Source: Chryseobacterium aquifrigidense (GTDB taxonomy: Bacteria; Bacteroidota; Bacteroidia; Flavobacteriales; Weeksellaceae). From it: a stretch of DNA of 64,000 nucleotides. Location: the NCBI RefSeq assembly GCF_006716485.1, contig NZ_VFPD01000002.1:716659-780658 (forward strand), written 5' to 3'. This document shows, one piece after another, positions 24,050-33,134 of this stretch. The number at the start of each line of letters is the position of its first letter. The first letter of the stretch is position 1. Under the pieces are notes generated by a model. The model was not told the DNA's origin, ran no database searches, and saw only the letters and a program-made list of their open reading frames with translations. The position numbers and the translations under genes are program-made.

Positions 24050-25831
24050 ATGAGAAAATTTTACCTCTTATTTTTGTTGTCTATATTATTATTTTCATGT
24101 AAAAATGAAGCTTTATTAGAAATAGAAGAAAATACCCCAAATTCAACATCTAATTATAATTTTGGAAATACTACACAACGAAATTTCCAGGGAGTAGTTC
24201 TTGATACAAACGGAATGCCGGTTTCCGGAGCAACAGTTACCATTGGAACCAATACAGTTACTACCAATCTTAAAGGTTTCTTCACATTTAAAAATGCTTC
24301 AGTAAAAGAAAACTTTGCCCATGTAAAAGTGACCAGGGCTGGCTTTGTAAATGCATCAAGAGTTTTAGTTCCTACCAACGGAATAAACAGAGTGAATATC
24401 ATGATGATTCCTGTAACAACGACATCTACAATTACTGCTGGCTCAGTATCTACAGTTTCACTACCCAACGGAACCAAAGTGAAATTCGATGGAAGCTTCA
24501 AAGATGCAAATGGAAATACATATTCAGGAAGTGTGAATGTGGGAGTTTTTCACCTGGCTCCATCCAACCAATATCTTAATGAATTAATGCCAGGATCCTT
24601 TTTGGCCACCAATGCGGGAGGGAATGCCAGAATAATGGAAACTTTTGGGATGATGCATGTACAATTAACAGGAAGCTCCGGACAAAATCTTCAGATTGCC
24701 AACGGCCATACTGCAGAAATTAGCGTTCCGGTGGATGCTGCACAAACTTCCAGCTCACCAGCCACAATACCATTATGGTCTTATAATGAAGATACCGGAA
24801 TGTGGAAAGAAGAAGGCTCTGCTACAAAGATCGGAAATACTTATGTAGGAACAGTAAGCCATTTTTCCTGGTGGAATTATGATGCACAGTTTCCCCAAGC
24901 CACGTTGAAAGTAACAGTAAAAAACGCAGCAGGGCAGGTTTTACCTAATACTAGAGTTGTTTTAAAGAGAACTTCTCAAGCATATGAAAGTTACGGAATG
25001 ACAGATAATACAGGAATGGTTTCCGGAATTGTTCCGGCAGGTGAGGTTCTCGTTTTAAAAGTTTATGATGTTTGTAATAACGTATTATATACCTCTAATG
25101 TAGGCCCTTTTCCCGTTGGAATTGTAACAACAATCCCTGATATTACCATAACCAATTCCACGTCTGTTAATTATACTATTCAGGGAAGTCTTAAAACCTG
25201 TACAAATACCGATGTTACCGATGGTTATGTAATATTGAAATCTGCCTTAAACACAAACTATTTTCAGTATTTGTCCTTACCGGTAAACAGTACTGGAGGT
25301 TTTACATTCAACACATATGCATGTACTGCAAATCCTCAGTTTACCTATGAGGGGTTTGATGCTATTAATTTACAAAGTACCAATGAAGTAACTTTCACGG
25401 CTCAATCTACGACAGTCAATTTGGGGAATATCATGGTTTGTAATGCTTTGAGCGAATTGATCAGCTATAAAATTGATAATCAACCAACCGTAAATATAGT
25501 GGGATTGTTCAATGCACAATGGACAGGTCTTATACCTACATCACCTACTATGTCATCTAAACAATTGCGAATAAATTCTATGAATGGGACCGGACCATTC
25601 TTTACTATGACTCAGAATAATATGTTGGGAGTGGCTGCAAGCTTTACATCCTATTATGGGCTTGAATTTTCTGGAGGTTCTATTAACTCCAATAACGGAA
25701 ATGTAGTTGTGAATATAACTTCTTTTGGAGCAGTAGGAGACTACATAGATTTCACAGTCAATGGAACATATACTGATAGTTCTGGAAATCATACCTTCAC
25801 GGCAACAGGACATGTGAAAAGAGATTTGTAA
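24050..25831 (+). CDS. Large carboxypeptidase-regulatory-like lipoprotein
   Basis: 593 residues. A lipoprotein signal (LLFSCKN, Cys17) is followed by a carboxypeptidase-D regulatory-like beta-sandwich (about 47-115: GVVLDTNGMPVSGATVTI). A second similar module sits near 295-365 (VTVKNAAGQVLPNTRVVLKR). The remainder is beta-rich, with many Thr, Asn and Ser. Probably anchored on the outer membrane; such modules are adhesive or structural and no enzyme motif is seen. Monocistronic, ending at a strong terminator. Confidence 0.82.
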   Translation: MRKFYLLFLLSILLFSCKNEALLEIEENTPNSTSNYNFGNTTQRNFQGVVLDTNGMPVSGATVTIGTNTVTTNLKGFFTFKNASVKENFAHVKVTRAGFVNASRVLVPTNGINRVNIMMIPVTTTSTITAGSVSTVSLPNGTKVKFDGSFKDANGNTYSGSVNVGVFHLAPSNQYLNELMPGSFLATNAGGNARIMETFGMMHVQLTGSSGQNLQIANGHTAEISVPVDAAQTSSSPATIPLWSYNEDTGMWKEEGSATKIGNTYVGTVSHFSWWNYDAQFPQATLKVTVKNAAGQVLPNTRVVLKRTSQAYESYGMTDNTGMVSGIVPAGEVLVLKVYDVCNNVLYTSNVGPFPVGIVTTIPDITITNSTSVNYTIQGSLKTCTNTDVTDGYVILKSALNTNYFQYLSLPVNSTGGFTFNTYACTANPQFTYEGFDAINLQSTNEVTFTAQSTTVNLGNIMVCNALSELISYKIDNQPTVNIVGLFNAQWTGLIPTSPTMSSKQLRINSMNGTGPFFTMTQNNMLGVAASFTSYYGLEFSGGSINSNNGNVVVNITSFGAVGDYIDFTVNGTYTDSSGNHTFTATGHVKRDL

Positions 25832-25845
25832 TTACTGTAAAAAAT

Positions 25846-25872
25846 AAAAAGGACCAAAATGGTCCTTTTTTT
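25846..25872. terminator. Bidirectional terminator
   Basis: AAAAAGGACC (25846-25855) and GGTCCTTTTT (25861-25870) around AAAAT, with flanking A and T runs. It serves the converging lipoprotein and DUF3817 genes. Confidence 0.85.
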
Positions 25873-25881
25873 ATGGTGTAT

Positions 25882-26220
25882 TTATTCTCTATCGAATCGT
25901 GCAAGCTTTTTATCTACCCAAATCGTTGCAAAAGGGAAGAATGCCGATAATAAGGCAAAAACAAAATCCTCATCATCCCAGTTATAAATTTTTCTTGCAG
26001 GAAGGCATAGTAATAGATAAAGGGTGAAAAATAATCCGTGCAAACTACCAATAACACTGATGAAGATGATAGAATATAAATTTTCATCATATCGGATCCA
26101 GATCATCGCAACGCAATACAGTAAAAGACACGAAACGGCTTCTGCAAGACAGATCTGTTTAAACCATTTGATGATTTTTTCCTGAGAATATTTTGAGAAA
26201 AATTTTTCGATGAAGTCCAT
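25882..26220 (-). CDS. DUF3817 membrane protein
   Basis: 112 residues, three hydrophobic segments (about 22-42, 49-75 and 86-104). It has the DUF3817 pattern: AEAVSCLLLYCVAM in helix 1, a central SVIGSLHGLFFTLYLL, and a C-terminal FPFATIWVDKKL. Function unknown; these small proteins are sometimes described as integral membrane proteins near transporters. It is downstream of nadD and recJ on the same strand, after an 83-base gap. Confidence 0.85.
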   Translation of the reverse strand: MDFIEKFFSKYSQEKIIKWFKQICLAEAVSCLLLYCVAMIWIRYDENLYSIIFISVIGSLHGLFFTLYLLLCLPARKIYNWDDEDFVFALLSAFFPFATIWVDKKLARFDRE

Positions 26221-26303
26221 TTCTTAAATTATGAGGTGAGAGATAAAAGGTAAGAGTCTTTCTCTGGCTTTTAATTTTAGCCTCTCATTTCCAATAGGCA
26301 AAA

Positions 26304-26888
26304 TTACTTATAAAAACTACTACCATCCAAATATTCAAAAACTTCAGGTGGCAGCATAGGCCTTACATTTTTACCATTTTTAAGCATCGTACGGATTTCT
26401 GTAGCAGAAAGTTCTATTACCGGAGCTTTGATCATGGAGATATTTTCATGCTGTAAATATTCAGAATCTTTCTTTTCCCCCTCAAATACTCTTGGATAAA
26501 CAATGATATGATGATTTTTGATCAGGATATCAGAATTTTTCCACTTGTGAAGGCTCTTCAGATTATCTTCTCCCATGATCAGGCTGAAAGAGTAATCAGG
26601 GTGTTTTTCATGAAGATACGTCAGAGTATCAATAGTATAGCTTGGTTTCGGAAGGGAAAACTCCACATTGGAAGCTCTCATATTGGGATAATTCTTTACC
26701 GCAAGCTGTACCATATCAAGTCTGTTATGGTCATTCAGTAAAGATTTTTTGTCTTTAAATGGATTTTGCGGGCTCACTACAAACCAAAGCTCATCCATAT
26801 CAGAATTTTCCAGAATATAATTGGCCAGAATAAGGTGTCCGATATGAATAGGATTAAATGATCCGAAAAATAAACCGATTTTTTTCAT
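26304..26888 (-). CDS. nadD: Nicotinate-nucleotide adenylyltransferase
   Basis: 194 residues. It adenylates nicotinate mononucleotide in NAD synthesis. The nucleotidyltransferase signature GSFNPIHIGHL (9-19) and the C-terminal LSATEIR motif are present, and the length is normal. It follows recJ with a 36-base gap. Confidence 0.95.
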   Translation of the reverse strand: MKKIGLFFGSFNPIHIGHLILANYILENSDMDELWFVVSPQNPFKDKKSLLNDHNRLDMVQLAVKNYPNMRASNVEFSLPKPSYTIDTLTYLHEKHPDYSFSLIMGEDNLKSLHKWKNSDILIKNHHIIVYPRVFEGEKKDSEYLQHENISMIKAPVIELSATEIRTMLKNGKNVRPMLPPEVFEYLDGSSFYK

Positions 26889-26924
26889 TTGTTAAGGTAG
26901 CAGGTAGAAGATTATAGGTAATAG

Positions 26925-28637
26925 TTAATCCCTGAATTTTACATCCTTGATATTAAGATAATGGGTGACATTGCCCTTCCAGTGGTTTTCTTCCAGGGTA
27001 AAAGCAAGATCGAAATTTTTATTTTTAAAATCTTCAACAAACTGTCCCAGTTTAAATCCGACACATTCAATATTACGTCCCGTAGATTCCTGTCTGATAT
27101 AAAACTTCAGGTGATTATTATCTTTTCCCATTGTTTTTACATATCCGGAAAGCTTTTGATTCGTTAATGTAAAGATAGGTTTCATATTATGAGGTCCGAA
27201 TGGAGCCAGCTTTCTGTGGAAATTGATAAACTCTCTGTTGATTTCGTCCACTGTAATCTCAGTATCAATGGTAATAGAAGGTTCTTTCTGATGATCCTTG
27301 ATTTTTTCAGAAACTATTCTTTCAAATTTTTCTTTGAAGGCAGCAAACTTCTCTTTCTCCATTGAAAGTCCGGCGGCAGCGTGATGCCCCCCGAATTTAA
27401 GGAAATATTCAGAACAGAGATCGAGAGCTTCATGTACATCAAAATCAGAAACAGATCTTGCGGAAGCTACCATCTCCCCATTATTACCATCGGTAAAAAC
27501 AAGCGTAGGTTTATAATACGTTTCAATAAGTCTCGAGGCAACGATACCAATTACCCCTTTATTCCATTCGGGATGATATACGATGGTGGTATGTTTGGTT
27601 TCCTGCTGGGATTCTATAATCTGATTCAGAGCAGAAAGTGTGGAATTCATGTCCAGTTCACGTCTTTCATCGTTGAGGTTCATGATATCATTTACAATCT
27701 GGTTGGCATGTTTCAGATTGTCAGAAACCATAAGCTCTACAGCTGCTTTACCATGAGAAATTCTTCCGGCAGCATTAATTTTAGGAGCTATTTCAAAAAC
27801 GATATTGGAAATTTCAAAATGAGAGAGCTTATCCTCAGGAATCAATAATCGTAACCCAAGATTTCTGGTTTTTCTGAGGGTTTTTAATCCCATTTTAGCC
27901 AAAACTCTGTTTTCACCTGTCATGGAAACAATATCTGCAGCAATGGAAATTGCCAAAAGGTCTGTCAGTTCAAATAATTCTGCTTCCGGTAATTTGTAAA
28001 TTGTATTAAGTCCCTGGCAAAGTTTAAAACCAACGCCACATCCGGAAAGTTCTTTGAAAGGATATCGGCAGTCACTTCTTTTAGGATCAAGTACAGCCGC
28101 AGCATCAGGAATCTCTTCACCCGGAAGGTGATGGTCGCAGATAATAAAATCTATGTCCAGATTCTTGGCATAGTTGATCATATCCAGGGCTTTTATTCCG
28201 CAATCCAGAGCAATGATTAATGAAAAACCATTTTCTTTGGCGAAATCAATTCCTTCTGTAGAAATTCCGTATCCTTCAGAGTTTCTGTCCGGAATGTAAT
28301 AATCCAAATATTTTTTCTCAACAATTTTACTGAGATATAGATACATTAAAGCAACTGCTGTGGTTCCATCCACATCATAGTCACCATATACCAATATTTT
28401 TTCACCATTTTCAATAGCCGTTGCAATGCGCTCTACAGCCTTTTGCATGTCTGCCATTAAAAACGGATTGTGTATATCGGTAAGGTTAGGTTTGAAAAAT
28501 TCTCTGGCCTTTTGATAATTGTCAATTCCCCTTAGAACGAGGATTTTAGATTCAAAAGTACCAAAACCAAGTGACGAACTTAGTCTGTCCACAACTTCCT
28601 CATCGGGTTCAGGCTTGTAAATCCATTTTTGACTCAT
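26925..28637 (-). CDS. recJ: Single-stranded-DNA-specific 5'-3' exonuclease RecJ
   Basis: 570 residues from ATG 28637 (MSQKWIYKPEP). An upstream in-frame Met at 28679 adds 14 unconserved residues and would lie upstream of the promoter. DHH-family motifs: VYGDYDVDGTTA (motif I), ALDCGIKA, CDHHLPGEEIPDA (the DHH motif) and the DHHA1 motif GGHHAAAGLS, followed by the OB-fold. It acts in recombination and mismatch repair. The promoter TATTTTTG at 28649-28642 ends 4 bases before the start, predicting a leaderless message. nadD and DUF3817 follow it. Confidence 0.95.
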   Translation of the reverse strand: MSQKWIYKPEPDEEVVDRLSSSLGFGTFESKILVLRGIDNYQKAREFFKPNLTDIHNPFLMADMQKAVERIATAIENGEKILVYGDYDVDGTTAVALMYLYLSKIVEKKYLDYYIPDRNSEGYGISTEGIDFAKENGFSLIIALDCGIKALDMINYAKNLDIDFIICDHHLPGEEIPDAAAVLDPKRSDCRYPFKELSGCGVGFKLCQGLNTIYKLPEAELFELTDLLAISIAADIVSMTGENRVLAKMGLKTLRKTRNLGLRLLIPEDKLSHFEISNIVFEIAPKINAAGRISHGKAAVELMVSDNLKHANQIVNDIMNLNDERRELDMNSTLSALNQIIESQQETKHTTIVYHPEWNKGVIGIVASRLIETYYKPTLVFTDGNNGEMVASARSVSDFDVHEALDLCSEYFLKFGGHHAAAGLSMEKEKFAAFKEKFERIVSEKIKDHQKEPSITIDTEITVDEINREFINFHRKLAPFGPHNMKPIFTLTNQKLSGYVKTMGKDNNHLKFYIRQESTGRNIECVGFKLGQFVEDFKNKNFDLAFTLEENHWKGNVTHYLNIKDVKFRD

Positions 28638-28641
28638 TTCA

Positions 28642-28649
28642 CAAAAATA
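28642..28649 (-). promoter_or_regulatory. -7 box of recJ
   Basis: TATTTTTG on the minus strand fits TAnnTTTG and leaves only 4 bases before the ATG at 28637. No good TTG lies 19-21 bases upstream. Confidence 0.45.
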
Positions 28650-28995
28650 AGGAAAAAAAGTGTAAAAAGACAGTTTCAAAATTGGGAAGAATTATGAATT
28701 TACTTGAAGAAATAGTACAGAAAGAGATTATTCTGTTTATTTCCGGCACATTCAGTTGCTGTTTTTATTAAAGAACCGAGCGATTCTCAACCATTACCGT
28801 TGCTGTAGTTTGAAAATTTATCCTCTTATAAAAATTATACTAAAACAGATAAATGGTGAAATTTAATTCGAAAAGTAGATAATATTTATTCTGTTTATAA
28901 AGTTTTTTTGTTTGTGGATGTAATAATATTTTGTTTATAATATGAATTAAATTAGTTAAAATATGTTAATTCGTTAGGTTTGTTTGAAAATAAAT
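28650..28995. other. AT-rich divergent intergenic region
   Basis: Spacer between recJ and the type IX cargo gene. No gene, RNA or repeat was recognised. Confidence 0.4.
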
Positions 28996-29003
28996 TATAT
29001 TTG
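28996..29003 (+). promoter_or_regulatory. -7 box of the T9SS cargo gene
   Basis: TATATTTG, 21 bases before the ATG at 29025; the -33 element is not clear. Confidence 0.5.
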
Positions 29004-29024
29004 TACTGAATAAAAATACAAATT

Positions 29025-30779
29025 ATGAGAAAAAAAATTACAGTAGGTTTCTTTTGCTTAATGACAGTATTGTTGTTTAGTGAAATTAATGCACAAACTT
29101 ATCAGACGCTACAGGTGGTTAGTGGGTATAATGCTGATCTTATTGCAAACGGATCAGGCGCATCATCATCCAGTACCACTCAAAATGTGGATTCACCAGC
29201 TAATGGTTATGTATTTATGTCTAAAGACTTTGTAAACGCAGCAGGAGTGACGCCTACTTCAGGATTACCAAGTTCAGGACTAATTAATTCCGCAAATACA
29301 ACAGGGTTGTCATTTCAGTTGGCTCCCTACACGTCGAATAATGCATTAAGGCTCGAAAATATCAATGATTCGGGAAGTTTAAATTTTGCATCATCACCCA
29401 AGGTATCAAAATTGTTTGTGTTGGCAACCGCTGGAGGCGGAAGTTCTGTTGCTAATATTGTAGTCAATTTTACAGATGGGACTAATCAGACATTTACAAA
29501 TCAGTCTATTAATGATTGGTATTGGGGAACAGGATTTGCAATAATGGGAATTGGGCGCGTAAATAGAGTTACTGATGCTATAGAAAATATCACTTATAAT
29601 CCCAGGTTATATGAAATAGCGTTGCAGATTAGTTCTGCAAATCAGTCAAAAAGCATTGCCAGTATATCTGTTAAGAAAAATTCTTCAACAGGTATTTTAT
29701 CTGTTTTTGGGTTTTCTTATATTGCTGCCGGCAGCTGTATCGCACCGGATTCTATAACAGTTTCCAATTTGACTTCAAATTCCGCTACAGTTTCCTGGAC
29801 AGCCGTTCCGGGAGTATCGTCTTATGAACTTTACAGGAGTACTTCAAACGCAGCTCCTGTAGGATCCACTACACCAACAGATACAGGAATTACGACTGCT
29901 ACAAAAAACATTACAGGCTTATCTCCCGCTACATCCTATAATATTTGGGTAAGATCAAACTGTGGAGGAGGGAGCGTGAGTGAATGGAGTCCGGTAATGG
30001 CTAATTTTACGACACCTTGTTTATCCGTTGATACACCTTATACAGAGGATTTCAATTCTTCATATGGGACCCTTCCAACGTGTACTTCGCAGCAACTTAT
30101 AAATCCTGGAACAAATTGGAGTACTGGTATTGGGGCATCGTTAGGTTTTAATTCTAACATACTTTATACATATAGTAGTGGTTCAAGTGATAAAAATACA
30201 TGGTTTTATACTAATGGAATCAACCTGCAGGCAGGTGCTTCTTATACTTTTACATTTGATTATATTAATCAGGGCAGTCCTCAAAATTTTAAGGTTGCAT
30301 ATGGTACATCACCGTTAGATGTTGCAATGACCAATATAATTCACGACTATCCTAACGTGAATGTCAGTACACATGTGCCTGTATCCGAGGCTTTTACAAT
30401 TACACCTGCAGCAACCGGGGTTTATTATTTGGGATTTAATATGTATACAACGGCTGTCATGAGCGCGAGTGCCCCTTTTGGAATGGGAACGATGGCTTTT
30501 GATAATGTATCATTAACTTTAGCTAACTTGTCTACATCTGAAAATCTTTTATCTAAGAATTTACAGATCTATCCCAATCCAACAAGTGATTATTTAAATC
30601 TTAAAGGAGATAAGAAAATTGCAGCAGTTAAGATATTTGATATTTCAGGGAAGATGGTGTTGTCTTTAGATAAAACAGAAGGAAAAATTGATGTTTCTCG
30701 ATTGATTAAAGGAGATTATGTTCTTGCGGTTCAGAATGCAGACGGAACTTCTTATACCCATAATTTTATTAAGAAATAA
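29025..30779 (+). CDS. Secreted FN3-containing protein with T9SS type A sorting domain
   Basis: 584 residues. A signal peptide (about 1-23, INA|QTY) is followed by a beta-rich N-terminal domain (about 30-235). One fibronectin type III domain spans about 240-330 (PDSITVSNLTSNSATVSW) and a jelly-roll-like domain about 335-500. The C-terminal type A sorting domain (about 515-584) shows YPNPTSDYLNL, VKIFDISGKMV and GDYVLAVQ. This tail directs secretion by the type IX system and attachment or release at the cell surface. Function of the N-terminal part is not recognised. It has its own promoter and terminator. Confidence 0.9.
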   Translation: MRKKITVGFFCLMTVLLFSEINAQTYQTLQVVSGYNADLIANGSGASSSSTTQNVDSPANGYVFMSKDFVNAAGVTPTSGLPSSGLINSANTTGLSFQLAPYTSNNALRLENINDSGSLNFASSPKVSKLFVLATAGGGSSVANIVVNFTDGTNQTFTNQSINDWYWGTGFAIMGIGRVNRVTDAIENITYNPRLYEIALQISSANQSKSIASISVKKNSSTGILSVFGFSYIAAGSCIAPDSITVSNLTSNSATVSWTAVPGVSSYELYRSTSNAAPVGSTTPTDTGITTATKNITGLSPATSYNIWVRSNCGGGSVSEWSPVMANFTTPCLSVDTPYTEDFNSSYGTLPTCTSQQLINPGTNWSTGIGASLGFNSNILYTYSSGSSDKNTWFYTNGINLQAGASYTFTFDYINQGSPQNFKVAYGTSPLDVAMTNIIHDYPNVNVSTHVPVSEAFTITPAATGVYYLGFNMYTTAVMSASAPFGMGTMAFDNVSLTLANLSTSENLLSKNLQIYPNPTSDYLNLKGDKKIAAVKIFDISGKMVLSLDKTEGKIDVSRLIKGDYVLAVQNADGTSYTHNFIKK

Positions 30780-30801
30780 TAACTTAGCCAATTCATTATA
30801 T

Positions 30802-30836
30802 AAAAATAGCTGTTCAAACGAACAGCTATTTTTATT
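30802..30836. terminator. Bidirectional terminator, 14-bp perfect stem
   Basis: AAAAATAGCTGTTC (30802-30815) with its exact complement at 30820-30833, AAAC loop; it separates convergent genes. Confidence 0.9.
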
Positions 30837-30854
30837 TTGAAAAATATTTTAAAA

Positions 30855-32477
30855 TTAAGAATACATTTTCTCTCTTAATTCTTTTACTTTTTTATCAGCA
30901 AGGTATTCATCGTAAGTCATTTCTCTGTCGATAATTCCGGTAGGAGTTAATTCGATGATTCTGTTACAGACTGTTGAAAGCATTTCGTGGTCATGAGATG
31001 CCAGTAAAAGATTTCCTTTAAAGTTAGATAAAGAGTTGTTCAACGTTGTAATACTCTCCAGGTCTAAGTGGTTGGTAGGTTCATCTAATAAAAGAACGTT
31101 AGCTTTTTGAAGCATCATTCTACTGAACATACATCTCATTTTTTCACCCCCTGAAAGTACCTTACAAGATTTTAAAGCTTCATCTCCTGAGAATAGCATT
31201 CTTCCAAGGAATCCTCTTACAAATTCTTCGTGGCGCTCTTCATCGTTCTTTGTAAACTGTCTCAACCAGTCAACCAGGCTTAGGTCTTCCTGGAAGAAGT
31301 TGGTGTTGTCCAAAGGCATGTGAGACTGATTGGTTGTTACTCCCCACGCAACAGTTCCTTTGTCAGCCTGTACATTTCCAGCAAGAATCTCGAAGAATTC
31401 TGTAATGGCCAGAGAGTTTTTAGAAAGTACTGCTACTTTGTCTCCTTTTTTAAGGTTCAGATCAATATTAGAGAATAATAATTCCCCGTCTTTGGTTTTT
31501 TCAAGACCTTTTACATCTAAAATCTGATCTCCGGCTTCTCTTTCCATTTCGAAAATAATAGCAGGATATCTTCTTGAAGAAGGCTTAATATCGTCAATAT
31601 TTAATTTGTCGATCATTTTCTTTCTTGCAGTAGCCTGTTTTGCCTTAGCAACGTTGGAACTGAATCTTGCAATGAAGTCCTGAAGTTCTTTTTTCTTCTC
31701 TTCAGCTTTCTTGTTGGCCTGAGCTCTTTGTCTTGTTGCCAATTGAGAAGCCTGGTACCAGAAAGAGTAGTTACCTGTGTATAGGTTAAGCTTAGAATAA
31801 TCAAGGTCACCGATGTGTGTACAAACCGTATCAAGGAAGTGACGGTCGTGAGATACAACGATTACCGTGTTTTCATAATCAGCAAGGAAGTCTTCCAGCC
31901 ATGAGATGGTATCGATATCAAGGTCGTTGGTAGGCTCATCCAGAATCAATACATCAGGATTTCCGAAAAGTGCCTGAGCCAAAAGAACTTTTACTTTGTC
32001 TTTGTTCTCAAGTTCACTCATCAGCTGCCAGTGCATATCATCTGTAATTCCTACATTAGAAAGCATGGTCTGAGCATCAGATTCTGCAGTCCAGCCACCC
32101 ATTTCGTCATAAATTACACCTAGTTCACCGGCTTTAATACCGTCTTCGTCAGAGAAATCTTCTTTTGCGTATAACGCATCCATTTCCTCTTTTATCTCAA
32201 ATAATTTTTTATTACCTCTTAAAACAGCTTCAAGAACTGTAAACTGATCGTAAGCAAAGTGATCCTGCTCCAAAACTGACATTCTTTTCCCTGGTTCCAG
32301 AGATACATGCCCTGTTGTAGGATCCTGCTTTCCTGTTAGTATTTTCAGGAATGTAGACTTTCCCGCACCGTTTGCTCCGATGATCCCGTAGCAGTTTCCT
32401 TTGGTAAACATAATATTTACCTCGTCAAAAAGAATTCTTTTCCCGAATTGTAAAGATAAGTTAGATACTGTTAACAT
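30855..32477 (-). CDS. ABC-F family ATPase, YbiT-like, with one degenerate ATP site
   Basis: 540 residues with two ABC domains and an inter-domain linker (about 235-305), no TM segments. Domain 1 has an intact Walker A (GANGAGKS, 34-41) and Walker B (LILDEP, 177-182), but MSELENKDK at 153-161 in place of LSGGQ. Domain 2 has an intact signature (LSGGEK, 441-446) and Walker B (LLLDEP, 462-467). Its Walker A, however, is replaced by LSKNSLAITE (351-360), which lacks the GxxGxGKS glycines and Lys. ABC-F proteins act on the ribosome. The lost signature is, from memory, shared with E. coli YbiT; the lost second Walker A is not. There is a -7 box (TATTTTTG, 32505-32498) upstream. Confidence 0.92.
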   Translation of the reverse strand: MLTVSNLSLQFGKRILFDEVNIMFTKGNCYGIIGANGAGKSTFLKILTGKQDPTTGHVSLEPGKRMSVLEQDHFAYDQFTVLEAVLRGNKKLFEIKEEMDALYAKEDFSDEDGIKAGELGVIYDEMGGWTAESDAQTMLSNVGITDDMHWQLMSELENKDKVKVLLAQALFGNPDVLILDEPTNDLDIDTISWLEDFLADYENTVIVVSHDRHFLDTVCTHIGDLDYSKLNLYTGNYSFWYQASQLATRQRAQANKKAEEKKKELQDFIARFSSNVAKAKQATARKKMIDKLNIDDIKPSSRRYPAIIFEMEREAGDQILDVKGLEKTKDGELLFSNIDLNLKKGDKVAVLSKNSLAITEFFEILAGNVQADKGTVAWGVTTNQSHMPLDNTNFFQEDLSLVDWLRQFTKNDEERHEEFVRGFLGRMLFSGDEALKSCKVLSGGEKMRCMFSRMMLQKANVLLLDEPTNHLDLESITTLNNSLSNFKGNLLLASHDHEMLSTVCNRIIELTPTGIIDREMTYDEYLADKKVKELREKMYS

Positions 32478-32595
32478 ATAGTTTTGTAAATTTGGCGCAA
32501 AAATACGAAAAGAATTTGGGTATTTTGTAATAATATAATAGTCAAGTTTTTAAATGTATGGTATTTTTTATATATTTCATTAACGAAATTTTAAA

Positions 32596-33057
32596 ATGAT
32601 GAAGATTGAAAAAACAGTTAATATATTAAACAAAAGAGCCCGTTTTGAATATGAGATTCTTGAAGAATATGAAGCGGGGATGGTTTTAACAGGGACGGAA
32701 ATAAAATCTTTACGTTCATCCAAAGCATCCATCACAGAATCGTTCTGTCAGTTTATTGATGGGGAATTGTACATCATCAACATGATGATTGATGAGTACA
32801 AATTGGGGACTTTTTACAATCACAAAACAAAAAGGGAACGGAAATTGCTCTTGCACAAAAAAGAATTACAAAAACTTGAAAAAAAGTTAAAGGATGCTGG
32901 GAACACCATAATACCTTTAAAATTATATATCACTGACCGAGGGAAAGCAAAGGTGCTGATAGCGCTTGGTAGAGGGAAAAAACTTTTCGATAAAAGAGAG
33001 GCGATAAAAGATAGAGAAAATAAACGGAACCTCGACAGAATATTAAAGAAAAGTTAA
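32596..33057 (+). CDS. smpB: SsrA-binding protein SmpB
   Basis: 153 residues. It partners tmRNA in ribosome rescue. Family motifs include NKRARFEYEILEEYEAGMVLTGTEIKSLR at the start (residues 10-38), the YKLGTFYNH region and the C-terminal basic tail GRGKKLFDKRE...KRNLDRILK. The start is ATG at 32596; a second ATG follows directly. The tmRNA gene itself is not in the window. Confidence 0.96.
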   Translation: MMKIEKTVNILNKRARFEYEILEEYEAGMVLTGTEIKSLRSSKASITESFCQFIDGELYIINMMIDEYKLGTFYNHKTKRERKLLLHKKELQKLEKKLKDAGNTIIPLKLYITDRGKAKVLIALGRGKKLFDKREAIKDRENKRNLDRILKKS

Positions 33058-33074
33058 AAATCATTTGAAAAACT

Positions 33075-33105
33075 TTGTATATAAAGAAAAATTATATTTA
33101 TTTTG
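33075..33105 (+). promoter_or_regulatory. Promoter of the OmpA-family gene
   Basis: TTG (33075-33077), 20-base spacer, TTATTTTG (33098-33105): one mismatch to TAnnTTTG. The ATG is 30 bases further on. Confidence 0.55.
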
Positions 33106-33134
33106 CATTATCAATTATTTAATCATTTAATTCT

